A stretch of 64,000 nt of DNA, taken from contig NZ_KK073875.1 of NCBI RefSeq assembly GCF_000585395.1, positions 447,186-511,185 of the forward strand, in the 5' to 3' direction. This DNA is from Saccharibacillus sacchari DSM 19268 (GTDB lineage: Bacteria > Bacillota > Bacilli > Paenibacillales > Paenibacillaceae). Each line of letters opens with the position of its first letter. Within the stretch, counting starts at the first letter, position 1. The notes beneath the pieces are model-generated. The model saw only the letters and a program-made list of their open reading frames with translations, did not search any database and was not told the DNA's origin. Of the stretch, positions 10,101 through 18,635 are shown piece by piece. The translations under genes and the position numbers were made by a program.

Positions 10101-10672
10101 TGCCGGCGGAATAAATCCATCACTCGACCCACCAACCGGTTCTCTGCCCGTTCTTCTTTCTTCAAGACACTCTCGCCGTCCAAACGTCCGCTTTCCCTTT
10201 CCGCTACATCAGCTTCAAAACGCCCCGGCTCGTCTTGCACGTCTTCGGCAAAGCTTTGCAGCTCATCGCCGTCGCCATCATATGCATGCAGAGTCTCTGC
10301 GCTCTGAGCATCTTCTGCTCCATTAAGCGTCAGCCGATCTGCACTCTCATGACTCAACAATCCTTCTCTTCGCAAATAAAGAAGCTGCAACAAGGCCGCC
10401 GCCGTATGCTTGCAGCAGCGTTCAAAAGCAAACCCGGCCGAACATTCGCACTGCGCCGCTATCCCGTCATCGCTTCCAAAACGAAGGGTCAAACGCAGCG
10501 TATCGCCGTCGCGCACGAAAGCTTCATAGACCCCCGAGCCTTCCTCCGTCAGCCGCCGCACTTCCGCTTTTCCAGCACGAAACAACGTCTCGCCTTTCCG
10601 GTAGGCGCCTGCTCCGCACAACGACTTGATCATCCGTTCATTCCATTCTCTCTCCGCCGCTCGTTCTCTCAA
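7196..10672 (-). CDS. SWIM zinc-finger SNF2-family helicase
   Basis: A 1158-residue Swi2/Snf2 ATPase. A SWIM finger is near the N-terminus (CECSAGF...CCKH, about residues 75-91), then a long SNF2-associated region, then the two RecA-like lobes in the C-terminal 440 residues: Walker A DDMGLGKT near 720, DEAQ box, ALTGTPIEN, SLKAGGTGLNLT and the final HRMGQTRAVQV. Family members translocate on double-stranded DNA and remodel protein-DNA complexes or take part in repair; the bacterial role is poorly defined. The start is TTG at 10672 with GGAGG 7 nt upstream. A low-complexity acidic stretch (about residues 120-185) is poorly conserved in such proteins. No partner gene is adjacent. Confidence 0.93.
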   Translation of the reverse strand: MRERAAEREWNERMIKSLCGAGAYRKGETLFRAGKAEVRRLTEEGSGVYEAFVRDGDTLRLTLRFGSDDGIAAQCECSAGFAFERCCKHTAAALLQLLYLRREGLLSHESADRLTLNGAEDAQSAETLHAYDGDGDELQSFAEDVQDEPGRFEADVAERESGRLDGESVLKKEERAENRLVGRVMDLFRRQPRALAGSRSIFESRQELKAEFWIAPYPHGPRRGLLGAELRVGPDRTYAVSDIREFLTRFERGERYSFSRHFTYDPADHCFGIRDDAVLLRLAEIRRSEKMQRASAGALYTGEIGDPPSLPLPPHAWEGLVSLLGAAPKAAVRAQGRTHSGINVSKELLPLRFEFDRGQAGSLRMRARGMDETTVLESYGLTLNAGIFYRIGSAEARRLAELKQILAANTESGDNGLDGDTVDIPEPHIRAFMERVVPGLMKLGDVFFAGGVSDQVVRIPLAARVYLDRVHDRLLAGLEFQYGDIVINPLERGGERRGESRILVREGGKELQILELMEQAGFIRTEAGYYMQDEEREFAFLHGIVPHLEKIAKVYATTSVKERVITASPPPKISAALDGRSNWLEFHFAIEGIPEAEIRSAVEALLDKRKYYRLRSGALLPLETQAFRTLTEFLNGHRPFLSEEDAASFRLPVAEGLHLLQEYAEGPDSLMRPDRALRRLLDSLRSPDLLDFPVPESLAPVLRDYQQTGYRWLKTLAHYRLGGVLADDMGLGKTVQSIAYLLSVLPEIRESGRPALIVAPASLLYNWRSELERFAPQLRALIADGSKAERESLLSPEHAAEADVLIVSYPLLRRDLPHYERMEFHALMLDEAQAIKNADTQTARAVKSLRAGFRFALTGTPIENSLDELRSIFDAVLPGLYPNRRKFAELTRETVAKRARPFLLRRLKVDVLGELPEKIESVRVTELLPEQKRLYAGQLAKLRYETLKHLDNSEELGRSRVRFLAGLTRLRQICCHPALFVEGYEGRSAKFEQLLETLEECRRAGRRVLVFSQFTEMLGLIARELGVREMPFFYLDGNTPPRERLDRCERFNEGEKDIFLISLKAGGTGLNLTGADTVILYDLWWNPAVERQAEDRAHRMGQTRAVQVIRLVARGTVEEKMHELQQKKITLIDDVIRPGEDSVTSLTDADLLELLGPE

Positions 10673-10770
10673 TGCACGTCCTCCATTGCGTGTAGTCTGA
10701 GTCCCAGTTTAACAGAAGCCCGCACTGTTTGCATCGTGTTCGCATGTCTCCAAGCTTGCCGAACACGACA

Positions 10771-10813
10771 AAAAACGGCTCAGAACGAGAAATTCCCGTA
10801 CGCAAGCCGTTTT
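10771..10813 (-). terminator. Terminator after the 10.87 kb membrane-protein gene
   Basis: On the minus strand ACGGCT and AGCCGT flank an imperfect inner stem, with T6 following. Confidence 0.7.
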
Positions 10814-10869
10814 CCCTTCAAAGTCGATGCCCGTAAAAAGGCACGCAGCCTCTTCCATTCTTATGTAGT

Positions 10870-11565
10870 TCAGAAAAGAGAATTCGGATTAGCTTCTTCA
10901 TCCCGTACGGCCTGGCGGCTCATCCATTCATTCAACGCTTCGGACAACGCATAAGGCGAGTCCGCGGGCATATCCAGTGCCGGATTGACCACCTCAAGCA
11001 CCCGCTGCCATAATTCCACCAGTCGTTCTTCGAGTTCCCGCCCGAGCGAGCGACGAAGGCCCATTAATCCGACCGTCAGCATTAGCAGCGCCGCTACTGC
11101 CAAAAGCACCGCTTCCAGATTGGCCGCGACCCCTCCAAGGATCGACTCGCGCAGCCCTAACGAAGGCCAAACCAGATCAAGTCCCGCCGTTCCCAACATG
11201 CCGACCAAGATCAGCAGGGATAACCCGTTAAGCGCATAATCGGCAATCCGCAACCTTCCCGCCGCGCGTTCGAACCCCACTTCACCGGCGTAGCGCTCCA
11301 GATGAATCATCTGCTTGCTGAAGCTCCAAGGCTCCTTTTCCACCGGCAGCAAATAATAATCGATCAATCGCTGCGCCGCCGACAAATGCGAACCGGTGAC
11401 ACGGAACTCATGCGGCCCCAACACCGCCTGTCTCATCAGACTCATACGGATTCCCTCCTGTTCTTCCAGTCTTTTCTCAGTTGCTTCCAGTATAGGAGAT
11501 TTGCGCACATAAAAAAAGCCTCTACCGTCCGACAGGCTTTGGTCCCAGTATTCGTCTTTTTCCAT
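10870..11565 (-). CDS. Two-helix membrane protein of unknown function
   Basis: A 231-residue protein, predicted cytoplasmic at both ends, with two hydrophobic segments (about residues 112-132 and 148-168) and a charged C-terminal helix. The N-terminal 100 residues are soluble and rich in charged residues. I do not recognise a family. The ribosome site before the ATG at 11565 is weak (GTGAG); a GTG directly upstream at 11568 is an alternative start. It is flanked by terminators on both sides, so it is probably transcribed alone. It may be a lineage-specific protein. Confidence 0.65.
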   Translation of the reverse strand: MEKDEYWDQSLSDGRGFFYVRKSPILEATEKRLEEQEGIRMSLMRQAVLGPHEFRVTGSHLSAAQRLIDYYLLPVEKEPWSFSKQMIHLERYAGEVGFERAAGRLRIADYALNGLSLLILVGMLGTAGLDLVWPSLGLRESILGGVAANLEAVLLAVAALLMLTVGLMGLRRSLGRELEERLVELWQRVLEVVNPALDMPADSPYALSEALNEWMSRQAVRDEEANPNSLF

Positions 11566-11710
11566 CACTCACAAGGTCTTACGCCTAGGGTTTTTTATAA
11601 GAAATTTCTTTCCCTTCCCGACTTGCTCCCTCATCCCGGGACTCCGCCGCCTCGAAATCCGGGACACTGAAGTTGTTTGATTTAGCGGTGACAGTCCAAA
11701 GCCGCCCAAT

Positions 11711-11748
11711 AAAAAAAGAAGCTCGGAACGATAACAGTTCCAAGCTTC
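11711..11748 (-). terminator. Probable htpG terminator
   Basis: Minus strand: GAAGCTTGGAAC, 7-nt loop, GTTCCGAGCTTC, then T7. It lies beyond the long inverted repeat 3' of htpG. Confidence 0.85.
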
Positions 11749-11785
11749 CTCTATGTTTTGCTTTTTTCCCTGTTCCTACCCACTA

Positions 11786-11927
11786 AGAAAAGATAGAGCG
11801 GCGAAAGGGGAATGTCTGTGGAGAGAGCCTTTGCAATCGGGAAGCCTCATTCTGCGTCCAATCCAGCTTCCCGATTGCAACACGCGAACGAAACAGACAT
11901 TCCCCCGGCAGCCGCTCAATCTTTTCT
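11786..11927. repeat. Long imperfect inverted repeat 3' of htpG
   Basis: Arms of about 60 nt pair over three blocks: AGAAAAGAT with ATCTTTTCT, then GAGCGGC...GGAATGTCTGT with its complement, then TTGCAATCGGGAAGC (11831-11845) with its exact complement (11866-11880). The loop is 20 nt. The element fills most of the 367-bp gap between the membrane-protein gene and htpG and ends 6 bp from the htpG stop. The rest of this gap holds only the terminator at 11711. Confidence 0.85.
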
Positions 11928-11932
11928 AACCT

Positions 11933-13813
11933 CTAAACCATCACCTTGCACATCATGTTCGTAAACTCCACGGGATCTTCAATCGGCAAGCCTTCGATCA
12001 GCAGCGCCTGATTGTACAGCAGGTCCGTGTACAGATCGAGCTTCGACTTGTCGTTTTCCAGCGAGGATTTCAGCGAAGCGAATACGTCATGGTTCACGTT
12101 CACTTCCAGTACTTTGTCGGCTTTGACGTTCGGGTTGTCCGGCATCATGCTCAGGATTTTTTCCATCTCGATCGAGACTTCGCCGTCGCTGCTCAGGCAG
12201 ACCGGATGCGAACGCAAACGCTTGGACGCGCGCACATTCGATACTTTTCCTGCCAGGCGTTCCTTCATGTACTCGAACAGTTCTTTTTCGCCTGCGGCTT
12301 CCGCTTCGTCCTGCTTTTCTTCTTCGTCCGATTCGATGCCAAGATCGCCGGCGGATACGGAGCGGAATTCTTTTTCGTTGTAACTCAGCAGCACCTTCAC
12401 GGCGAATTCGTCGATATCGTCGGTGAAGTACAGGATTTCGTAGCCTTTATCGGCAACCATCTCCGTCTGCGGAAGCTTCTCGATCCGCGAATGCGAAGCT
12501 CCGGCCGCGTAGTAGATGTATTTCTGTTCTTCCGGCATGCGTGAAACGTACTCGTCCAGCGTCACCAGCTTTTTCTCCGTCGAAGAGTAGAACATGAGCA
12601 GGTCTTTCAGTGCGTCCTTATGCGTGCCGTAGTCGCTGTATACGCCGTATTTCAGCTGGCGTCCGAATGCTTCGAAGAACTTGTCGTACTTCTCGCGGTC
12701 GTCTTTTTGCAGCGATTTGAGTTGGCTTTTGATCTTGCTTTCGATATTTTTGGCGATCAGCTTGAGCTGGCGGTCATGCTGCAGCATCTCGCGGGAAATG
12801 TTCAGCGAGAGACTCTCGGAGTCGACCATGCCTTTGACGAAGCTGAAGTAATCCGGCAGCAGATCGGCGCATTTATTCATGATCAGCACGCCGTTGGCAT
12901 ACAGCTCCAGTCCTTTTTCATACTCGCGGGAGTAGAAGTCGAACGGCGGCGTTTCCGGGATAAACAGGATCGAGCGGTACACCACGGCACCGTCGGCGTT
13001 GATGTGTACATGCGACAGAGGCTTATCGAACCCGTAATGCTTTTCGGCATAGAAGTTCTCATAGTCCGCTTCGGTCAGCTCGCTTTTGTTTTTGCGCCAG
13101 ATCGGCACCATGCTGTTGACTTGTTCTTCTTCAATCTTCTCGTCGAATTCGCCTTCCGCTTCTTCTTTCGGTACGCGAACGGTCGTGTCCATTTTGATCG
13201 GATAACGGATAAAATCCGAGTATTTCTTGACGATGGAGCGCAGGCGATAGTCTTCCAGGAACTCGTCGTAGCTCTCGTCTTCCGTGTTGTTTTTGATCGT
13301 CAATACGATTTCCGTACCGACTTCGGCTTTCTCGGCAGGCTCGACCGTATAGCCGTCGGCGCCGTCGGATTCCCATTTGTAAGCTTGGTCTTCGCCCAAC
13401 GCGCGGCTTGTCACGGACACATGATCCGCGACCATGAATGCCGAGTAGAAGCCTACGCCGAACTGCCCGATGATATCGTGGCCGTCTTTCGCTTCGTTTT
13501 CCTTTTTAAAAGCAAGCGATCCGCTTTTGGCGATGACGCCCAGATTGTTCTCCAAATCTTCGCGCGTCATGCCGATCCCCGTGTCGGTCAGCGTGAGTTT
13601 GCGGTTCTCTTTGTCTACGGACAATTTAATGTAGTAATTTTCAGGGTTAAAGGTCAGGTTGTCGTCGGTCAGAGCCCGATAATAGATCTTGTCGATCGCA
13701 TCGCTCGAATTGGAGATCAATTCGCGCAGAAAGATTTCTTTTTGCGTGTAGATCGAGTTGATCATCATTTCGAGCAGGCGTTTGGATTCGGCCTGGAACT
13801 GCTTCTTTTCCAT
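11933..13813 (-). CDS. htpG: Chaperone HtpG (Hsp90)
   Basis: A 626-residue Hsp90 protein of normal length. The GHKL ATPase motifs are intact: [12 protein letters not shown] (about 27-38), [11 protein letters not shown], and [15 protein letters not shown]. The middle and C-terminal domains are complete. It refolds or holds client proteins in the cytoplasm. The gene is monocistronic, starting at 13813. A sigma-A promoter and a perfect CIRCE element lie upstream, so control by the HrcA repressor is predicted. Confidence 0.98.
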   Translation of the reverse strand: MEKKQFQAESKRLLEMMINSIYTQKEIFLRELISNSSDAIDKIYYRALTDDNLTFNPENYYIKLSVDKENRKLTLTDTGIGMTREDLENNLGVIAKSGSLAFKKENEAKDGHDIIGQFGVGFYSAFMVADHVSVTSRALGEDQAYKWESDGADGYTVEPAEKAEVGTEIVLTIKNNTEDESYDEFLEDYRLRSIVKKYSDFIRYPIKMDTTVRVPKEEAEGEFDEKIEEEQVNSMVPIWRKNKSELTEADYENFYAEKHYGFDKPLSHVHINADGAVVYRSILFIPETPPFDFYSREYEKGLELYANGVLIMNKCADLLPDYFSFVKGMVDSESLSLNISREMLQHDRQLKLIAKNIESKIKSQLKSLQKDDREKYDKFFEAFGRQLKYGVYSDYGTHKDALKDLLMFYSSTEKKLVTLDEYVSRMPEEQKYIYYAAGASHSRIEKLPQTEMVADKGYEILYFTDDIDEFAVKVLLSYNEKEFRSVSAGDLGIESDEEEKQDEAEAAGEKELFEYMKERLAGKVSNVRASKRLRSHPVCLSSDGEVSIEMEKILSMMPDNPNVKADKVLEVNVNHDVFASLKSSLENDKSKLDLYTDLLYNQALLIEGLPIEDPVEFTNMMCKVMV

Positions 13814-13850
13814 GCGTAATTTTCCCTCCGATTGGTTGAGACTAATGTTG

Positions 13851-13877
13851 TTAGCACTCTTTATCGCGGAGTGCTAA
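13851..13877. promoter_or_regulatory. CIRCE element (HrcA operator) of htpG
   Basis: TTAGCACTC, nine bases, GAGTGCTAA: an exact match to the canonical CIRCE inverted repeat. It lies between the promoter and the htpG start. Confidence 0.97.
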
Positions 13878-13887
13878 TCCAATTTCT

Positions 13888-13916
13888 TTTATAGCATTCT
13901 TCTATTTTCATGTCAA
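13888..13916 (-). promoter_or_regulatory. Sigma-A promoter of htpG
   Basis: On the minus strand, TTGACA (13916-13911), 17-bp spacer, TATAAA (13893-13888). The predicted transcript starts just before the CIRCE element. Confidence 0.88.
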
Positions 13917-14000
13917 GAAAAGGCCCTTTTCGTTTTCGGCACTTTTTCGAGTATAATTTCAGCATGCGGAAAAAGTACGGCTTAATTAGGAGGTCTTTTT

Positions 14001-14483
14001 ATGGCAGCACCCAAAGCAAGCAAAACAAACGCCATGCGCAAACTCGACGATCTGGGAATTCCGTACGAGGTGTTCAGCTACGATAACGAAGACGGACGGA
14101 TTCACGGCACGGCCGTCGCAGAAAAGGTCGGACTCTCGTCGGAAACGGTCTTCAAAACGCTGGTCGCCCATTCAGGTCCGAACGGCTTCGTTTTCGTGAT
14201 TCCGGTCGGCGAAGAGTTGGATTTGAAAAAAGCGGCACGGACCGCGGGCGAAAAAAAGATCGAAATGCTTCCGCTCAAAGAACTCCAAAAATGGACCGGC
14301 TACGTGCGCGGAGGCTGTTCGCCGATCGGGATGAAAAAACATTTCCCGACGTTCATACATGCCGGCGGCGATGCCTTGGAGCATGTGGCAGTCAGTGCGG
14401 GCAAAATCGGGCTCCAAATGAAGCTTGCTCCCCGCGATCTGGCCGAAGCGGCTCAAGCCTCGTTTGCGGATCTGATCAAGTAA
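14001..14483 (+). CDS. ybaK: Cys-tRNA(Pro)/Cys-tRNA(Cys) deacylase, YbaK/EbsC family
   Basis: A 160-residue protein of the YbaK/ProX editing family. Recognisable segments are HGTAVAEKVGL (about 35-45), VFKTLVAH, VIPVGEELDLKKAA with the conserved Lys, and the substrate-loop region GYVRGGCSPIGMKK near 100-113. YbaK hydrolyses mischarged Cys-tRNA(Pro) in trans to prolyl-tRNA synthetase. AGGAGG lies 7 nt before the ATG. It is divergent from htpG and monocistronic with its own terminator. Confidence 0.95.
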   Translation: MAAPKASKTNAMRKLDDLGIPYEVFSYDNEDGRIHGTAVAEKVGLSSETVFKTLVAHSGPNGFVFVIPVGEELDLKKAARTAGEKKIEMLPLKELQKWTGYVRGGCSPIGMKKHFPTFIHAGGDALEHVAVSAGKIGLQMKLAPRDLAEAAQASFADLIK

Positions 14484-14506
14484 AGCGCCATTCCCCATAT
14501 ACGAAG

Positions 14507-14545
14507 CAAAAGAACCGATCCTTCTTGAAAAGGATCGGTTCTTTG
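14507..14545. terminator. Terminator between ybaK and the secreted GH53 gene
   Basis: Stem AAAGAACCGATCC / GGATCGGTTCTTT, 10-nt loop. The A/T flanks suit both converging genes. Confidence 0.85.
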
Positions 14546-14559
14546 CCGTTGATCAAGAC

Positions 14560-15621
14560 TTAATTCAAGAAACCTTCCAACGCCTGCGTCGGCTTGCCGT
14601 CGGTTCCCCAAGCGCCTTTGTTGTAGCCGCCGTTGTAGCCAGGAGGCGCTTCAGGTTCCCAATAAAAGACGCCTTTGCCCCGACCGTTCGGGATATTGCG
14701 AATTTTCTGCTTGATATCGGAAATAAAGCTTTTGGTCGCCGCGGCCTGGTTATACTCCAGTCCGATCTCGGTGACGATGACGTCTTTGTTGTATTTGGCG
14801 ATGATATTGTTGGCGTTCGCCGCCGCTTGGTTGACTTTGGTCTGCCAATCGGACGCGCTCGGATACAGCGACATCGCCACCATATCGAACGTCGCCCCGT
14901 TGTTGATCAGTCCGCCGATATTCCATTCGAACAGTGCCGAATCATGGCCGCTGGCCAGATGCACGATCGTTTTGGTACTGCTGCTGACCGATTTGACCGC
15001 GTTGTTGCCCGTGTTTACCAGCCACGCGTAATTTTTCATTCCGCCTTGGGAAGCACGGCCGTCCGGCCACAGCATCCCGTCGCTCGTCTCATTGCCGATC
15101 TGCACCCAATCCGGCGTTACGCCTTTGTTTTTCATCGTGTTCATCACGTAGACCGTATGACTCCATACGGCGTCCATCAATTGGGTAAAGTTGAAATTCT
15201 GCCATGCGTAAGGTTTGGTCTGCTGGCCGGGATCGGCCCAAGAATCGCTATAATGCAGCGTCAGCATGACGCTCATGCCGAGTTTCTTGGCGCGGGCCGC
15301 AAGTTCTGCCGCTTTTTCAGCGTTCAAATATCCGTTTTTGTAGTCGCTCATGTTCGGATTGACCCAGACGCGAATCCGCACGGAATTGATCTGATAATCG
15401 TCTTTAAGAATTTGCAGAATGTCTTTTTGCTTGCCGGTTTTGTCTTTCCAGGTCTGACCTTGGGCTTCGAGCCCGGCTACCCAACTGATATCCGCGCCTT
15501 TGGCGAATGCGGGCGCGGCAGCCGAAGCCGTGTTCGGAGCGGCGACGCTCCACGTCGAGATCAGGAAAACGGCGCACAACACCGTCAACATTAGGGTTCT
15601 GATCGGCTTTCTTGTCTCCAT
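14560..15621 (-). CDS. Secreted arabinogalactan endo-beta-1,4-galactanase (GH53)
   Basis: A 353-residue GH53 enzyme. The ATG at 15621 has AGGAGGGA 5-6 nt upstream and gives a normal signal peptide (METRKPIRTLML... to ASAAA). The catalytic acid/base Glu is in IGNETSDGMLWPDG and the nucleophile Glu in VIVTEIGLEY. GH53 enzymes cleave beta-1,4-galactan side chains of pectin outside the cell. It is the last gene of a three-gene operon with an intracellular GH53 and a solute-binding lipoprotein. A hairpin with a T5 run (15646-15676) precedes it and could lower its expression relative to the upstream genes. Confidence 0.95.
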   Translation of the reverse strand: METRKPIRTLMLTVLCAVFLISTWSVAAPNTASAAAPAFAKGADISWVAGLEAQGQTWKDKTGKQKDILQILKDDYQINSVRIRVWVNPNMSDYKNGYLNAEKAAELAARAKKLGMSVMLTLHYSDSWADPGQQTKPYAWQNFNFTQLMDAVWSHTVYVMNTMKNKGVTPDWVQIGNETSDGMLWPDGRASQGGMKNYAWLVNTGNNAVKSVSSSTKTIVHLASGHDSALFEWNIGGLINNGATFDMVAMSLYPSASDWQTKVNQAAANANNIIAKYNKDVIVTEIGLEYNQAAATKSFISDIKQKIRNIPNGRGKGVFYWEPEAPPGYNGGYNKGAWGTDGKPTQALEGFLN

Positions 15622-15645
15622 TCTATCCCTCCTGGTTGAAAAACT

Positions 15646-15676
15646 CGGCCGGAAGCCATTCAGACGGGCTTCCGGC
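15646..15676 (-). terminator. Intercistronic hairpin between the two GH53 genes
   Basis: Perfect 11-bp stem GGCCGGAAGCC / GGCTTCCGGCC, then GAGTTTTTC on the minus strand. It may be a partial terminator or an mRNA-stability hairpin. Confidence 0.6.
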
Positions 15677-15682
15677 CGGCGA

Positions 15683-16753
15683 TCATTTCGCAGTCTGTCC
15701 GGCGAACGCCGCAAAAGACTTCAACGCTTTGCCTTCGAAATCGAACATCGTCAGATTGGCCCAGTTGTTCGGATGCCCCACGGACCATTCTTTTTGAGAA
15801 GGAATCCAGGCCGGCTCCCAGTAATAAAATCCTTCGCCCAATCCGTTCGGCACAGCGCGCACGATAGCGATCAATTCCTCCAAATAACGCTGTTGCCCTT
15901 CGGCTGTCGGCGGGTATTCCGGCAGCGGGAGCAGTCCTTCTTTGCCGTTCATCACCCATTTCGATCCTTCCGGTTCTTCCAACGTCCACGGATAAGCCGT
16001 TTCGACCACGTTGATCGGTTTGCCGTAACGGGCGGCCAGATCATGCAGGTTGTCGCGCAAAGCATCCAGCGTTCCGTGCCACCACGGATAGAAAGATTGC
16101 CCGATCACGTCAAATTCCACTTGAAGCTCCTCGAACCGGTCGAAAAATTTGACGCTGGACGCATTGTCGCCGCCACGGTCGATATGGATCATGACGCGGA
16201 TATCCGTACTTGCCGCATGTACGGCTTCGATGCCCCGTTTGACCAACCCGGCAAATTGTTCCCACTGCCGGTCGTTGTCGTAAGCTTCGCCGTCCACTTT
16301 GCCTTCGTTCCACAGCATGCCGGGCGTGATCTCGTTGCCGACCTGCACCATATCCGGCAGCGCGTTTTCTTTTTTCAACGCATCCAGCACTTCCGCGGTG
16401 TAATCATAAACGGCTTGTCCGAGCTGCTCGAAGGAAAAAGTTTCCCAAGCCGCGGGTTTCCATTGGTTGGCCGGATCGGCCCACTTGTCGGAGTAATGGA
16501 AGTCGAGCAAAAAGCGCAGTCCTGCCTGTTTGATCCGTTTGGCGATCGGCACGGTGCGCTCCAAGTTGCAGAAGCCTCCGACCGGATCGTTCCAAATACG
16601 CAGCCTTACGGCATTGACGCCTTTTTCCTTCACCAGTTCCAGCAGCTCCCGCTCCTGTCCCAATTCATCGAAATAACGTCCGCCTCCATGTTCGATTTCA
16701 TCCATGAAAGACAAATCCATGCCGACCGAAAAGTCCTTATCGCGAATATCCAA
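15683..16753 (-). CDS. Intracellular GH53 galactanase/galacto-oligosaccharide hydrolase
   Basis: A 356-residue GH53 homologue without a signal peptide. The fold signatures match its secreted neighbour: RLRIWNDP near 48-55, FHYSDKWADP, the acid/base Glu in VGNEITPGMLW and the nucleophile Glu in NVVETAYPW. The start is TTG at 16753, preceded by GGAGGAACG. Because it lacks an export signal I infer that it trims imported galacto-oligosaccharides in the cytoplasm. It is separated by 43 nt from the upstream lipoprotein gene, consistent with one operon. Confidence 0.9.
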   Translation of the reverse strand: MDIRDKDFSVGMDLSFMDEIEHGGGRYFDELGQERELLELVKEKGVNAVRLRIWNDPVGGFCNLERTVPIAKRIKQAGLRFLLDFHYSDKWADPANQWKPAAWETFSFEQLGQAVYDYTAEVLDALKKENALPDMVQVGNEITPGMLWNEGKVDGEAYDNDRQWEQFAGLVKRGIEAVHAASTDIRVMIHIDRGGDNASSVKFFDRFEELQVEFDVIGQSFYPWWHGTLDALRDNLHDLAARYGKPINVVETAYPWTLEEPEGSKWVMNGKEGLLPLPEYPPTAEGQQRYLEELIAIVRAVPNGLGEGFYYWEPAWIPSQKEWSVGHPNNWANLTMFDFEGKALKSFAAFAGQTAK

Positions 16754-16796
16754 GATTACGTTCCTCCGTTTGCCTATTTATGCGCGTGCAAAAAGG

Positions 16797-18476
16797 TTAC
16801 TTCACGCTGTCATACCATTCGTTGACTTCCTGCGTGATTTGTTCGCCGCCTCCCGATTGCCAGGATTGCGCGAACGCATCGAATGCATCGACCGGACTTT
16901 TGCCGTAAATGATTTCGTTGAAGACCTGATTCTCCATTTTGTTCAGATAATCCAGTTTGGATTTCATCGTCTCGGTAGTCGGTCCCGTAAACATGTTTTT
17001 CTTGGAGATTTCTTCCTGGCTCAGCAGAACTTTGGCCGCGGCAGGAGTCTCCGCCCCGTAGTTGAGCGCCACGTCTTTTTCCATCTTGCTCACCGGTTCT
17101 TCGCCGTCCGCAAGCTTCAGCAGCGCTTTCATCTGGGCATCCGGAATGCGGGCTCCGTCATGAACGAGCAGGTACAGCGTGACGTTGACATAGGCGCCGT
17201 CTTTGCTTTCTTCGCCCGGAATCGGCTGTCCTTGCGCATCCAACTCGTAGTCGTAGCCTTCGAACAGGCCGTAATCGTACGGGCTTCCCGGCGCCGGGTC
17301 CGCGTAGTTGTCGAACAAATAGTTTTGATACGTGAAAAACGCTTCCGGATGCGCCATGTCTTTTTTGATCAAAATGACGCCGTTGGAAAATTTCGTCTCG
17401 TGGCGCATCGCGGTACCGTCCGGACCTGACGGAATCGCGATCGGTTTCCACACGGCATCCGGCACGTTTTGCTCGGTGTCCTGAAGCGGCCATCCGCTCA
17501 TCCAATACGGCCCCGGAATGATGCCGGCCGTTCCGGCAACCGCGGGCTCTGCTGTTTTGTTCGCATCCCATAAAGCCGCTTCCTGAGGAATATATCCTTT
17601 ATCGAGCCAGTCTTTGATTTTGACGAGACCTTCTTTCATGGCCGGGTTGACTGATCCGTATTCCAGCTTGCCGTCCTCGCCCGTGTTCCACTGCTGCGGC
17701 AGCGTGCCGTAAGCGCCGAAAATCCAGGAAGGGTCGCCCATCCAAGTGTTCATTGTCGTTTTGAACCCGATACTGAGCGGAATCACTTTATCCGGCGCCA
17801 AGCCGTCGGGATTTTTGGTTTTGAAAGCCTCCATGACCTTTTCCAGTTCATCGATCGTTTTCGGCGCTTGCAAGTTCAACTTGTCCAGCCAGTCTTGACG
17901 AATCCACAACAGGTAGTCGTTATTGTAAGCGTAATCAAGAATCGGGATCCCCATCCGTTTGCCGTCGCGCGTATACGGGTTCCAAATATTCGGGTCAAGC
18001 TCCATCGCTTTTTTCCATGTATCCGAAGCATATTGATCGAACAAAGGTCCCGCTTCCTGATACATGCCGGAGTCGATCAAATCCTGTGCCAACAAATCGT
18101 CGCCCACGGTCACGATTTCCGGCATTTCCTGTCCCGAAGACATCGATAGCCTCATTTTCGTCGTGAACGCGTTGTTCGTGTCCGTTACCGACCAGAGCGA
18201 TTTGATGTCGATGCCGAACTTTTCTTTGGCCCACTTGGTCGCCACGTTGTTTTCGATCGTTTCTCCGTTTTTGAATTCGGCGATCGGATTGATGCCCCAA
18301 GCGGTAGTGATGGTCACCGGCGGATCATAGCTCTCTTTGTATACGTTTTCAACTTTCGGCGAATCGCTGCTTTCCGCCGTTTCGCTGCTTGTTCCTCCGC
18401 CGCCGCATCCGCTTAATGCCAAGCCGGCGCATAGCGCCAGAAGGCCCCCTTTAATTCCCCATCGTTTTGTTCCCAA
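16797..18476 (-). CDS. Extracellular solute-binding lipoprotein (ABC importer, LipO-like)
   Basis: A 559-residue substrate-binding protein. The lipobox LSGC puts the lipidated Cys at residue 24 after a hydrophobic signal. The long mature domain with internal WIRQDWLDKLNL and GIPILDYAYNNDYLLW segments resembles the type-I oligosaccharide-binding proteins of Paenibacillus that pair with YtcP/LplB permeases. No permease, ATPase or regulator gene is adjacent, so the transporter must be completed from elsewhere. The start is TTG at 18476 with GGGAGGGG 5 nt before it. Its operon with two GH53 enzymes suggests galacto-oligosaccharides as ligand. Confidence 0.9.
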   Translation of the reverse strand: MGTKRWGIKGGLLALCAGLALSGCGGGGTSSETAESSDSPKVENVYKESYDPPVTITTAWGINPIAEFKNGETIENNVATKWAKEKFGIDIKSLWSVTDTNNAFTTKMRLSMSSGQEMPEIVTVGDDLLAQDLIDSGMYQEAGPLFDQYASDTWKKAMELDPNIWNPYTRDGKRMGIPILDYAYNNDYLLWIRQDWLDKLNLQAPKTIDELEKVMEAFKTKNPDGLAPDKVIPLSIGFKTTMNTWMGDPSWIFGAYGTLPQQWNTGEDGKLEYGSVNPAMKEGLVKIKDWLDKGYIPQEAALWDANKTAEPAVAGTAGIIPGPYWMSGWPLQDTEQNVPDAVWKPIAIPSGPDGTAMRHETKFSNGVILIKKDMAHPEAFFTYQNYLFDNYADPAPGSPYDYGLFEGYDYELDAQGQPIPGEESKDGAYVNVTLYLLVHDGARIPDAQMKALLKLADGEEPVSKMEKDVALNYGAETPAAAKVLLSQEEISKKNMFTGPTTETMKSKLDYLNKMENQVFNEIIYGKSPVDAFDAFAQSWQSGGGEQITQEVNEWYDSVK

Positions 18477-18550
18477 TTCTTCCCCTCCCTAAGTTTTGAG
18501 ATCGCTTCCTTTTTATTGTAGAGGGGAAAAGGCTTCGCGGCCTATGTCGC

Positions 18551-18590
18551 ATCTCCAACATTTCTGCACCTTTCGCAACCTTTTGGAGCG
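18551..18590. promoter_or_regulatory. Inverted repeat upstream of the galactan operon
   Basis: TCTCCAA and TTGGAGC, about 24 bp apart, lie some 75-110 bp before the lipoprotein start, with TACAAT as a possible -10 nearer the gene (minus strand). It may be an operator; no regulator gene is adjacent. Confidence 0.3.
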
Positions 18591-18635
18591 TTGTGTCGGT
18601 GGAGGAAGAGTTTCGTTTCGGTCGCGTGTTGAACC

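Noticed and set aside
11569-11670. Small plus-strand frame upstream of the membrane protein
   Set aside because: No ribosome site and it overlaps the 5' end of a better-supported gene on the other strand.
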